A stretch of DNA of 64,000 bases from the NCBI RefSeq assembly GCF_024323335.1, contig NC_066585.1:532036582-532100581 (forward strand). Direction: 5' to 3'. Positions 45,171-55,025 of the stretch are shown one piece after another (the stretch's first letter is position 1; each line of letters opens with the position of its first letter). The translations under genes were made by a program, and so were the position numbers. Below the pieces are notes generated by a model, which was given only the letters and a program-made list of their open reading frames with translations, ran no database searches and was not told the DNA's origin. Source of the stretch: Lathyrus oleraceus (lineage: Eukaryota; Streptophyta; Magnoliopsida; Fabales; Fabaceae).

Positions 45171-46207
45171 TGATCAGAGCATTTTGATGCACATTCTTCT
45201 ACTATTGTACTTAGGCAACTCTATAGCTTATTCTACTATTTTCACAATTTTTGTGTATTTTTATATTTAAGCTTATTTTTGCCTTTATTTTATTTTATTT
45301 TATTTTCGTACTTTATTTTCATCATAAACATTTATTTGATACTCTGTCACTATGCAGATTATAACTTGAGCTACGAGAATCGGATTGATGTATTCTAACA
45401 TGCGTTAGAAAGATAAAGAAAGAGCTATAAGTTTCATATTGAAGTCAAAAGCAAACTCATAGTGAAAGAGGATCGAATAATTCTTTGAAGTTCCATACTT
45501 AATTAAAATAGTTAGTTTTTTTCCTGTTTTTATAATCTTAGGGTCAGTTCCCATAAGGGCCCGAATTTCTCTTTTATTATATTAGGTCTTTCACTACTAC
45601 AGGAATTATATTCTGAATTTTGATGATATAATATTTTCTAGTCGATTTTATGGAGAACTAAAGTTCACAAGGCTGATCTGCTGTAATCGGTTTTCGTCGA
45701 TACTTTGAGGTTTCTTAATTTTTAATCAAATGTCTTTTTCCTTTCAATATTTTGTTCTATGTCTTGTATACTTTATTCAAATTCTATAGAATATATGTTA
45801 ATTAATTTCGATTGATATATGTTCCATAATTGTGTTTTCTTAATTCGTGCGTGATTAACCCATTTTCTTAATTCGGAATTTGTTTGCTTAATTCAGAAAT
45901 TTGTAACATATATAATATATTAGTATCAATGTGCTTGTTATTGTTATTGTAATCGAAAAGGGATTAGAATCTACTTAGGGCATGAGAGTTATATTAACCA
46001 ATGATAAGTTAGGAAACTAAATCAGTAGATCAACTTCTTTTATAATCACTTTTTATAATCACTTATTATAAATCGAATAGAAACCCCCTATTTTGTTTTC
46101 TTATTTGGTTAATTTGTCAAGAGTCCTTGTGATACGATACTCGAGGTGTCGCTTTCCGTTTATTCTATTTTGTTACTCGTTTTTGACCCGTGTGCTACAA
46201 CGGATCA
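45171..46207 (+). repeat. LTR3 of the Athila-type array
   Basis: A 1037-bp LTR, TGATCAGAGCATTTTGATGC to CAACGGATCA, directly after the polypurine tract and before the ATGAT target duplication. It aligns with LTR1 throughout. Confidence 0.87.
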
Positions 46208-46429
46208 ATGATTAAATATTGTAAATTGTATGAGTGACATAGGTAGACAAAAATTAACATTTTGGTCTCTCGTTATTAATATTGATTCAAATTCATTAAT
46301 TTCATTTATTGCGTAAAATCAACCATTTGAGTAGCCTTAGATAAACACATGAACAATAAATAACGATAATTGATAATTGGTTGTTGTGGATTCAACAATC
46401 TTTAATACTATATTGATATAACAGTATAA

Positions 46430-46583
46430 TTGTGGCCTATCAAGTTTTTGACGCAATTGTCGGAGACCAAAATTTTCAATATCTCGACTCTGTTGTTTCG
46501 CCAAGAGTAAGGAAAAACTTTGACTTATTTAATTTTTTCCCATTTTCGGTTATTTGCAAAGAACCCGAAGCACCGATAATCTA
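46430..46583 (+). pseudogene. Remnant of another Ty3/gypsy leader (PBS-like)
   Basis: CAAGTTTTTGACGCAATTG then TCGGAGACC resembles the end of an LTR plus a tRNA-Asp PBS (TTTTTGGCGCCGTTGCCGGGGA type). The following 120 bp are open but have no recognisable domain. It is cut at 46584 by a CACTA terminus. Confidence 0.4.
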
Positions 46584-47717
46584 CACTACAAGAAAACTAT
46601 CATTTAGCATCGGCCAAAAGCCCTCGCTAACAGGATAAAAGCCGATGTTACCGCATGTTAGCGATGACTTATCGTCGGGGTCGGGGCGGACATCCTAATG
46701 GTGGAAGCAAAGCATAATCACGAGTCATCGCTACTATTAGTGTCAACTTTGGGAACACTTTGTGACGCTAAAATACAAAAACCGACGTTATCTTGGAAAA
46801 CAATTATCTATAACATCGGCTATTATCAATGTAACTTTCACATAGTGGCAGATTAAAGCGACACTTCGACATTCTCTGCAATGCTTTAACGTCGGTTCGG
46901 AGCGACACTCTTGTCTAACTATGGCCACGTAGTGTCGGTTTGTAGAGACACTAGTTGTGGCTTTATTAAATCATAATGTTGCTAATGACCGACGCTATAT
47001 TCCAATAATCGTGTATTATAACGTCGCTAATAATCGACGTTAGTGCTTTTTTATTTTCCTCTTTAACACTTTAGCATCGGTTACGGTTAACGCTATAACC
47101 TTATAATTGTGTGTCATAGCGTCGGGTATGGCCGCCGGTAGTGTTTTTTTTTGGGTTTTTTTATTTATACTTAAACCTATTTAAAACCGAATTTATTTTC
47201 TACATAAAATATACACAAACCTGTTTTTAGTTTCAAACTATTCATTAATATATTTAAAACTGTTAGAGCTTCTTCATTAGGTACCTCGCCCTCACTAACT
47301 GTTTCGTTTTACATATTAATATTCACATTGGGGACATTAACAAATTAACTACTAGCATCATAAAACATTTCATTAATTGCATCAAATTGTTTTTCTTCAC
47401 CTAGATTATCCTCGCAAGCATTTCCGCCACTACTAGAATGAGCATCAAAGTCTACATTTTGATTCTCTTCTCCATGATTAATCTATGTATAATAGTTGGG
47501 CAAACAACCATCTTTGTACGAGTGATGTCTAATCTTACTAGGCATCTTCAAGGGAATGCATGCGCATTTTACACAAGGACACCTTATCCCTCCCTCGTTT
47601 AAATTTTTTGGCCGACTCATGCCTCTATTGACAAAATCTTCAACTCCACTCACAAATTCATCTTTTCAAACCATACCTATTGGAGTTTACTTTATCATAC
47701 ATCCAACTTCGATTCAT
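46584..47717 (-). mobile_element. CACTA remnant: terminus, subterminal repeats and TNP2 start
   Basis: It starts CACTACAAGAAAACTATC, a canonical plant CACTA end. A region to about 47150 has repeated words such as AGCGTCGG, GACGTTA and CATCGGC. On the minus strand, from ATG 47717 down to about 47240, a decayed transposase-associated domain appears: MNRSWMYDKVNSNRYGL, CVKCAC, KIRHHSYKDGC and NYYT with a stop before NHGEE. The rest of TNP2 is missing between about 47240 and the terminus. The other end was not found. Confidence 0.7.
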
Positions 47718-48904
47718 TTTCTACATAAAAACATCAAATTATCATTTTTTTTATGAGAAAACACATTATTACAACTCAATGTGACCTCATATATTTTTGT
47801 TACAACATAAATCTATCTAAAATCATTTAAATAGCTTGATACTAAAACACAAGTTAATGTACACAATATAAACAAGAAAGACTAGATTATGTATTTAGAC
47901 ATATTAAACATCTTTGCGTTTTGAGATAACAAGAATAAAACAAGAAAGACTAGATTATACATTTCTCTAAAGGGTGTGGTGATAGATTGCATATATTTTA
48001 TAGACAATTAAACATCTTTACATTTTGAGATAACAAGAATAAAATTTAATGCTAACCCTTTTTGACCCCACCTTATACTTTTGACCATCATATGAGAGTC
48101 TAATTCTTCTTGGACTCAATTTTTATTAGTGGTTAATTTTTTATCATCCCACGGAAATTTAATATTATTCTATTTAATATAACTATATGATCAAGAGCAT
48201 TTCGCTTCCTTTCTTAATTTTCTGGTGTATTGGGCTGGAAAGACAAAATAATTTCTTCAAAACCCACGCTCAAGTTGCAGTAGACATTGCATGTGCATAT
48301 AGAGTTAGATAATAAAGCATTACAACATTATGGAAATATTCTAATAGTTATAGTCAAAACACTTTATCTTAACTTACCATTTACTTTGTCCTCAACAAAA
48401 TATCATTGTTTATTCTAAAGTCTAATCAAGATAAATGTGTATCAATTTATAAATTGTTAGTGAAAACTCAAGCTTGTCCCATAACAATGGTCGAAAAGCT
48501 TAAAAATATATACTCAAGAAAAAGTAATAATTAACAAATACACTAATTACAACATTAGAATACAACTGTTGGAGTGTATATAATGCTCCAAATGAGTTTC
48601 AATACATACTGTAGTGATGGAACTATATAACAATCATTGAAAAATTATAAAATAATTAATGATAGCTATTTTACAAATTTATTAATAGTTACTTCAAATT
48701 ACTTCAGAGCACAACTATGTATACATGAAAACTATAAAACTATGGAAATATTCTAATAGTTATTAAAAGCATTACAACATTACCATGTGGAATCAAACTA
48801 AAACAAATATTTTACTTATCAGAAAATATGCTAAATACTTATAACACAAACATTACTTAGTTAGAAATAGAGGAGAGAAAAACAAATGCTAAAATGTTAG
48901 TTCA
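47718..48904. other. AT-rich stretch, no gene supported
   Basis: It contains the direct repeat AACAAGAAAGACTAGATTAT at about 47872 and 47939, part of a 70-bp duplication, and a repeated word TATGGAAATATTCTAATAGTTAT near 48330 and 48730. No coding content was seen. It could be the upstream half of the CACTA remnant. Confidence 0.4.
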
Positions 48905-49990
48905 ATTGTGTTAGTTCAATTTGAAGTATTATGGTATGGTGACTTCATGCACTACCTCGATACTGGAGTTTTGCCTCCTGATATGGATTATATGGATTAT
49001 CAGTGTAAGAAAAATTTCTTTCTTGACTTGAAATAATATTATTGAGACGGGCCCCTCTTATTCAAAAGAGGCGTCGAAGGTGTTTTCCATCGATATGTCC
49101 CTGAAGAAGAGATGGAGAGTGTCATTTCCAATTTCCATGCTTCCTCTTATGGTGTCCATGCGAGTACATCCAAGACCATTTCAAATATTCTTTAAGTTGG
49201 CCTTTACTGGCCTAACATCTTTAAAGATGTCCATACCTTTGTACAAAGTGTGACCAGTGCCAACACAATGAGAGCATTTCTAAGAGAAATGAAATGCCAC
49301 TAAAGAACATATTAGATGCCGAAATCTTCAATGCACGAGGAAGTTACTTTATGGTATCTTTCCCAAGATTCGGAGTCCCTGCACTTATTATAAGTGATGG
49401 CGGATGCCATTTAATTTCAAGACAATTTTAAAACTTTCTGAATAAATATGGAGTGAGGCATATAGTACAAAACCCTTATCACCCGCAGACAAGCGGCCAG
49501 ATGGAAGTCTCTAACAAAGAAATCTAGACGATCCTAGAGAAAGCAGTCTCTACCTCGAGAAAGAATTTGGCCGCCAAGCATGTTGATACATTATGGGCCT
49601 ATAGGATTGCATATGAAACACCTACTGGGACTACCCTATTCAAACTCGTTTATGGGAAGTAATTCCACTTGCTAGTAGAATTATAGCATAAAGCCCATTG
49701 GCCCATCAAGGCCCTTAATATGGATTTCCAAATCGTCAAATGAAAAAGAATATTATAGTTGTATGAATTTGAGGAACTTAGGCTAGACGCCTACGAGAAT
49801 GCTAGGATATATAAAGAACATACAAAAAATTGCATGATAAGCGTATAATCAGGAGAGAAATTAATGAGGGTGAATTCATGTTACTATTCAATGCTAGATT
49901 AAAGTTATTTCTGAGAGAACTTTGCTCTTGATAGTATGGTGATGAGAGTGATGCCATCGGGGGAAGTGGAAGTTTAGAGTAAACCTACTA
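48905..49990 (+). pseudogene. Athila-type integrase pseudogene
   Basis: The broken translation has RNase H-integrase linker sequence (WYGDFMHYL, GVLPPDMD), YVPEEEMESVISNFH and YWPNIFKDVH. It then has integrase core landmarks [49 protein letters not shown] and LVYGK, and a C-terminal EELRLDAYENARIYKE. The HHCC finger and the first catalytic Asp region are deleted or scrambled around 49250-49340. Stops are in place of several Trp, Gln and Lys codons. Confidence 0.82.
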
Positions 49991-50789
49991 GTCTATTTGT
50001 AGTGAATGGGCAGGTATCCCCTAAAAATTGAGCGTTGAAGAGTTCAGATATCAACATTAAATAAAGCGTTGTGTGAGAGGCAACCCATAGATCTCAGTCT
50101 AGTTTTTAAGTATTTAATTAATTAGATAAATAAAGAGATCATTAAAACCGAAGAGAATTAGCAAATTTAAGCATCCAATGAGCCAAAGAAATGAAAACGA
50201 GCAGTTGAGGGATGACGGTGGTCACGAAGGACTAACGGTCATCAAAGCTTTAAAATGTGTTGCTGACGGTCGTCTTGAATCAAAACTAGGATCTTTGATC
50301 ATTGAGTTGTTAAAGGTATGATCGTTATCCATGATTACAAGCATCATCACTTTAAAACACATACCTTAGTTATTCCCACCATTGAGCAAGTGACAGTCTG
50401 GTCGTCAGCGTTGTTGACGCGCGTGCATGAAACTCTAGGTTTTGGGAAAAGAAAAAGGTGGCCCACTTTCCATTTCCATGAATCACCATCAATCCCCTTT
50501 TTATGTAAAACTAATTTTTTTCTCTCTTCCTGCACAAATTCAAAACTGTAAAAGAAAACTATCTTCCCCTTCTTCATTCACTCAAAACTTATTCTTCTTC
50601 CACACAAACACACAACCTCTATGAACATACAAAACACAAACCTCCATTTTCCACAAAAAACAAAAACATTCACCACTAACATATCATAAATACACTCTAC
50701 CACTCAAAACTGAAACTTTCACCTTTTTCCCCACTTTCCAAAAATCCAAAAATTACACCTTCACTACCACCAAAATCTAATTCTTAATA

Positions 50790-51850
50790 ATGAAACCAAG
50801 AGTATAAGCTTTCGATTACATAGGGATTGAATTTAGAAACCCGACACAGAGGCATCGGTTCAAAACACTTGCTCCGTATAACATGACATCTACTAGGTAC
50901 ACTGACAATTCTTGTCTTACAACTTTAGGTTTATATGATAGTGTACATTGGATGTTTGATTGGATAGGTTGAAGTAATTTTATGACTCTACAACATCCTA
51001 ATTATGATAGTCTCATACTTGAGTTTCTCAGTTCATTTCAATACAAGTATGCTTGGAGATATCACTATGGTTTTGGTAAGACTATTTTTAGGCTTTTTCA
51101 CTAAGAGTATGAGTTTAAACTGACTGAAATTGGTAACCTGCTGCAATTCAAGGCATGATTTGCCTCCGCCAACGGGGTTCCCACACAGGGTTCCTGGATG
51201 CTTAGTTTGGCACGTTCTGGCAGCGGCTGATTGATGAAATGACGTATTATATGGAAGGGGAAAAGGCTTCCTAAATTCAAAACCCGACCATCCGCTACTT
51301 TTAGAATGTCTTAGTGCACATAATCTTTGGTTGACACGATAACGCAGGTAGTGTAAATATGAAATAATTATATATTATTCACTGCTTTTTTAGCCTCGCA
51401 AGGTCTACACAATGACATTTATGCTCACACACATGGAAAAAGTGGTCCGTACAAAGAAAGGGGACATTGTGATTGAAGGGTTGGTTACCTCTATACCCTT
51501 AACCTTAGGACTAGGTGCTGAGATTTCAAAACAACAACGTCTTGAGGGTAGCACCTTGCTAGATTTGAATTCTTATCTGGCACAAAAATTGGTTAAACTA
51601 GGACGTCAAAACAAATATTGTTTTTATTATTAGAAACAATGCGGTGAAAATCATTGTGTTGCCAAATATGACAATCGTCGATGTTCAATTTGAGGCGAAC
51701 TAGCTATATCACCTGGATACTAGTGAGGGTACTTATGTCCACACTGATGCTGAGGAGGCCGCTGGGGACACTGGTGTGAAGATGGACCAGAGAGGCCAAC
51801 TATCTCCACCCCATATGACACCTTCCTATTTTTTTCTTGCATTTATCCCC
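50790..51850 (+). pseudogene. ATHILA ORF (PF03078-like) pseudogene downstream of integrase
   Basis: The translation includes HPNYDSLILEFLSSFQY, FRLFH and EFKLTEIGNLLQFKA, then a frame from 51412 with KGDIVIEGLVTSIPLTLGLG and STLLDLNSYLAQ. This is the pattern of the ATHILA ORF-1 family that plant Athila elements carry after pol. It belongs with the integrase at 48905-49990. Frames are interrupted, and only 51412-51633 is continuous. The role of this ORF in Athila elements is not settled. Confidence 0.65.
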
Positions 51851-52039
51851 ATACCCTAAGCCATACAAGCCCCCCACCACCACAACAGCACCAATCCAAC
51901 CCTCCCCATATGAATCATCATTTTCCAGCGGGTACCTCGTATGATTACCAGAGGAGTGTGGAATATGAGCTTAACGCTCTACGACACAAATTTATGGACT
52001 TGAGCAACAAGCCCACAATGATAGGGAAGCAGAGAGGAA

Positions 52040-52800
52040 AAGAAAATGGGTTCCAAATTTTTTTATTAAGGTGCTTCACAAGATTGCGGATCTTCCTCCT
52101 ACATATCCCCATGTGTGATAGGGAATTCAAAACTACGTAGTTCTGCGTAAGACAAAAGATGTTTTTAGTTTTTTTATTATAGTGCTCAATGAGAAGTTGA
52201 ATCTCGCTCATACGTATCTCTAGGTGCGATGGAAAACTCAAAGATACGTAGTTCTTGGTAGAAAATGAGTGTTGGTTGGTGTGTTTTAATAAATGAGTGT
52301 TTAGGTCTCATTCTAGAGATTAAATGTTGGCTTGTACGCTCGCGCATAAGAGACTTAAGCCTTTGTTTATTTCGCGGTAGAAAGGACTGTGTTTGATATT
52401 ACGTTCTAGTGGTTTAAATGTCATTGTATGCTCGTGCATGGGAGACTAAGAATTTGTTTGTATCACCGTAGAAAGGACTAAGAAATGTTCTTTTATGAAA
52501 AGGTTCGGGGGCGAGCAAAATATAAGTTTAATTTTTTGAGGGTTTTTTGGCGAATGACAGATGCTCGGTAAGAACAAGACATGAGACTTGTGACCAATTA
52601 TTCAGGGTTTCATTAGAAATCTAGACTCTAATGTTACTTTTCCATTCAAGGTATTTATGAAAAAAAATTGATGGATAACGAACGCTTGATAAGAAGGAGA
52701 CGTGTGTCTTGGAATCAATTGTTCAAGGGTTACATTGAAATGCAAGACTCCGATAGTCTTTTTTTATCCAAGTTTGAATTAATTTTTTTTAGATGAAAGA
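52040..52800 (+). repeat. Degenerate tandem repeats, probable 3' region of a large gypsy element
   Basis: Three neighbouring pairs: (i) 52060-52140 and 52180-52260, sharing ACGTAGTTCT and a GTGCGATGGAAAACTCAA-like core; (ii) 52325-52395 and 52420-52490, sharing CGTGCAT/CGCGCAT, GAGACT and GTAGAAAGGACT; (iii) 52550-52660 and 52670-52790, sharing AATTGTTCAAGGGTT-like and GACTC. Such repeats near the 3' end are known in large legume gypsy elements, but I cannot name this one. Confidence 0.5.
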
Positions 52801-53776
52801 AAGAATAAGTGGTTATCTCGATACGTGTGCCTTGCATTACGAAAATAAGAAATGATTTGATTCGACTTTAAAAATGGTTTGAAGAATAAATGAGAGGTAA
52901 GAATCGTAACAAAGTTGTGAATTGCATCGCGGATGGTGTGAGTTCTAGCGTGAGATGCGAACTCTAGTATAAGGTGTACCTTAACACCACAAAGTCAATC
53001 AAAGAGAATATTCACAAAGCATGTGACAAAATAAAAAGGTAGAAACACATACAAAATATTTACAACACACATTTTTTGTAATTGAATCGAAAGAGTAAAG
53101 AAAAATGAAACATGCACGAATCAAAATCATGACGTGAGGATGCGAATTAATGCCGCGTACGTGAAGACTTGCAACACATAGTTACCAAAAGTAGGATTCA
53201 AATTTGATTTAAAATTAAATACGTTGAATCATTGCGTGCTTATCATGAATGGAATGAATTTGTAACGTGAATCTTATTATTGCAAAATGGATCAAAATAA
53301 GAACAAAATCATAATGTAAATAAATGAAATCGTAATGAAGTGAAGCTTAACGCACACAATGGTAAAACAAGCAACATTAAACCATAATGACATCAACATC
53401 AAAATCGAAATTAAAATGAGCAATATGGCAAAAAGACGCATGCAAAGTTAAACATAATGTGTTCAAATCCGGTTTATACGTAACAACAACAAGAGCAGAA
53501 TATTGCACGCAAGGACTGTAACGCAGAGAAATATCATATCAATATGTCGAATAAAAAATCAGCAGCATAATGACGTATAAATTACATCGAAACCACATAT
53601 TAAATCTGATTTAACACAATTAACGCAACAAAATCAAACAAAAAAAAATCATTTACAATATTTTTACAGCACCATTACAATCAATACGGCCATCATAGTC
53701 TTCAGAGAAAATAAAATATAATCAAAATACAAACTTAAGAGCATAACACGTAGATGTATTTGAAACTGGACCGTTA
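52801..53776. other. LTR-like flank of CACTA-2 (left)
   Basis: No coding content. It is continuous in character with 59102-60000 once CACTA-2 is removed, and could be a long LTR belonging to the element with the repeats at 52040-52800. No LTR end or partner could be shown. Confidence 0.3.
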
Positions 53777-53794
53777 CCGCACTACGCCAAAAAC

Positions 53795-54390
53795 TGGAAT
53801 AGACAGCGCCCCTTAGAGGGCGCTTTATTACAAAAGCGCACTCTAAAGTGAAGAGAAAAAATAAGGAGCATACTATTGGAATAGACAGCGCACTTTAGAG
53901 GGCGCTTTTGTAACAAAGCGCACTCTAAAGTGAAGCGAAAAAATAATGAGGAAATGGAGGGACACCAATAGAGGACGCTTTATTGAAAGCGCCATCTAAG
54001 GGTAACCTTAGAGGGCGCTTTTGAAAAAGCGCTCTCTATGTCCATGTACATTTCCAGTTTATAAGGCGCTTTTGGAAAGCCTTAGAGAGCGCTTTTAGAA
54101 GCGCCCTCTTAGGCCCCCTTTAGAGGGCGCTTTTGTAACAAAGCACCCTCTAAAGTGAAGTCAAAAAAAATAATGAGGAAATGGAGGGACAACAATAGAG
54201 GGCGCTTTAGTGAAAGCGCCCTCTAAGGTTACCCTTAGAGGGCGCTTTTAAAAAAGCGCTCTCTAAGTCCATGTACATTTCCAGTTTAGAAGGCGCTTTT
54301 GGAAAGCCTTAGAGAGCGCTTTCAGAAGCGCCCTCTTAGGCCCCCTTTAGAGGGCGCTTTTTTTACAAAAGCGCCCTCTAAGGTCCCCTT
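53795..54390 (+). repeat. Left subterminal repeat array of CACTA-2
   Basis: About sixteen copies of AGCGCCCTCTAA or its complement (with AGCGCACTCTAAAG and AGCGCTCTCTAAG variants). A higher-order direct repeat of about 190 bp contains GAGGAAATGGAGGGACA at 53947 and 54175. The outermost copy (AGACAGCGCC) resembles the CACTA-1 motif. Confidence 0.88.
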
Positions 54391-54429
54391 TAGTAAACAT
54401 TAAAATTATAACATATACTGCATGTCTCT

Positions 54430-55020
54430 TTATTTTCCCTCTCTACAAGCTATTTCGTTTACGTAACTGGGTTTTCTCTCTACTGCGTCCACCGTCTACT
54501 GCGATTACTCTCGTCCTCCGTTCGTTCTCCCTCCCTCACCGTCGTCGTCGCCGTCGCCTTTTTCTGCTGTTGCGTTCACGTTCACGTCCACCGTCACTGT
54601 TCACTTTCTTCTCCATCGTTACCGTCACCTTGAAGGTATTTCTCTTCTCCATCTTTACCGTTCACTTTCTTCATGTGTTTGATTAGGGCATTTTCTAAAC
54701 TTAGTTTTACATTTTGTGCATTATGTTGATTAATGTTGTTTAGGGCAAACTGAGTTTTTTATTTCTGATTGAAAACTGATATCATTTGAAGTGTGTTTGA
54801 GCTTGTGCTTGGAAGTTTGATGATTATAGATGCAAGTTTGTTCATGTTCCAAACACCATAAGTTTGCATTGGTCTTTTGCATGCAGTAGGTGTGTGTGAG
54901 TTTGCATTGGTCTTTTGCATGCAGTAGGTCTTTTGCATGAGAAATGGAAGGTATATGAATGTGTTCACGTATTGAATCATTGTCTTACTTGGGTCTTATT
55001 GAATCATTTCTATATTACAG
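54430..55020 (+). promoter_or_regulatory. Leader and 5' UTR intron of the CACTA-2 gene
   Basis: A C/T-rich leader (about 54430-54634, with CCGTC and TCGTC runs) ends at a possible donor (CTTGAAG|GTATTT). A clear acceptor (ATATTACAG) lies at 55012-55020, five bases before the ATG. A 37-bp direct repeat with GTTTGCATTGGTCTTTTGCA is found twice at about 54861-54930. CACTA-1 has the same plan with an acceptor at 37599. Confidence 0.5.
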
Positions 55021-55025
55021 ATAAA

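Larger units (their letters stand above)
33717..46207 (+). mobile_element. Athila-type Ty3/gypsy array with three LTRs and one target duplication
   Basis: The order is LTR1 33717-34718, leader (with CACTA-1 at 35134-41499), a gag start, LTR2 41763-42776, leader, gag and a reverse-transcriptase fragment, then LTR3 45171-46207. Outer flanks carry the 5-bp duplication ATGAT (33712-33716 and 46208-46212). LTR ends are TGATCA...GATCA. The polypurine tract AAGTGTGGGGGAATT precedes LTR3, and a tRNA-Asp-like PBS follows LTR1. All coding parts are small fragments, so the array is dead. Confidence 0.85.

Noticed and set aside
46432..46638. Gene of 68 aa
   Set aside because: It starts in a degenerate gypsy primer-binding region and crosses the CACTA terminus at 46584, so it cannot be a single real gene.
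50318..50624. Overlapping frames of 60-77 aa near 50.3-50.6 kb
   Set aside because: They sit between the Athila integrase and the ATHILA ORF with no domain and mutually overlapping readings. I treat them as spacer.
53795..54390. rRNA spacer or other structured RNA gene suggested by many hairpins
   Set aside because: Hairpins come from facing AGCGCCCTCTAA motifs, mirrored at the other end of the same element.
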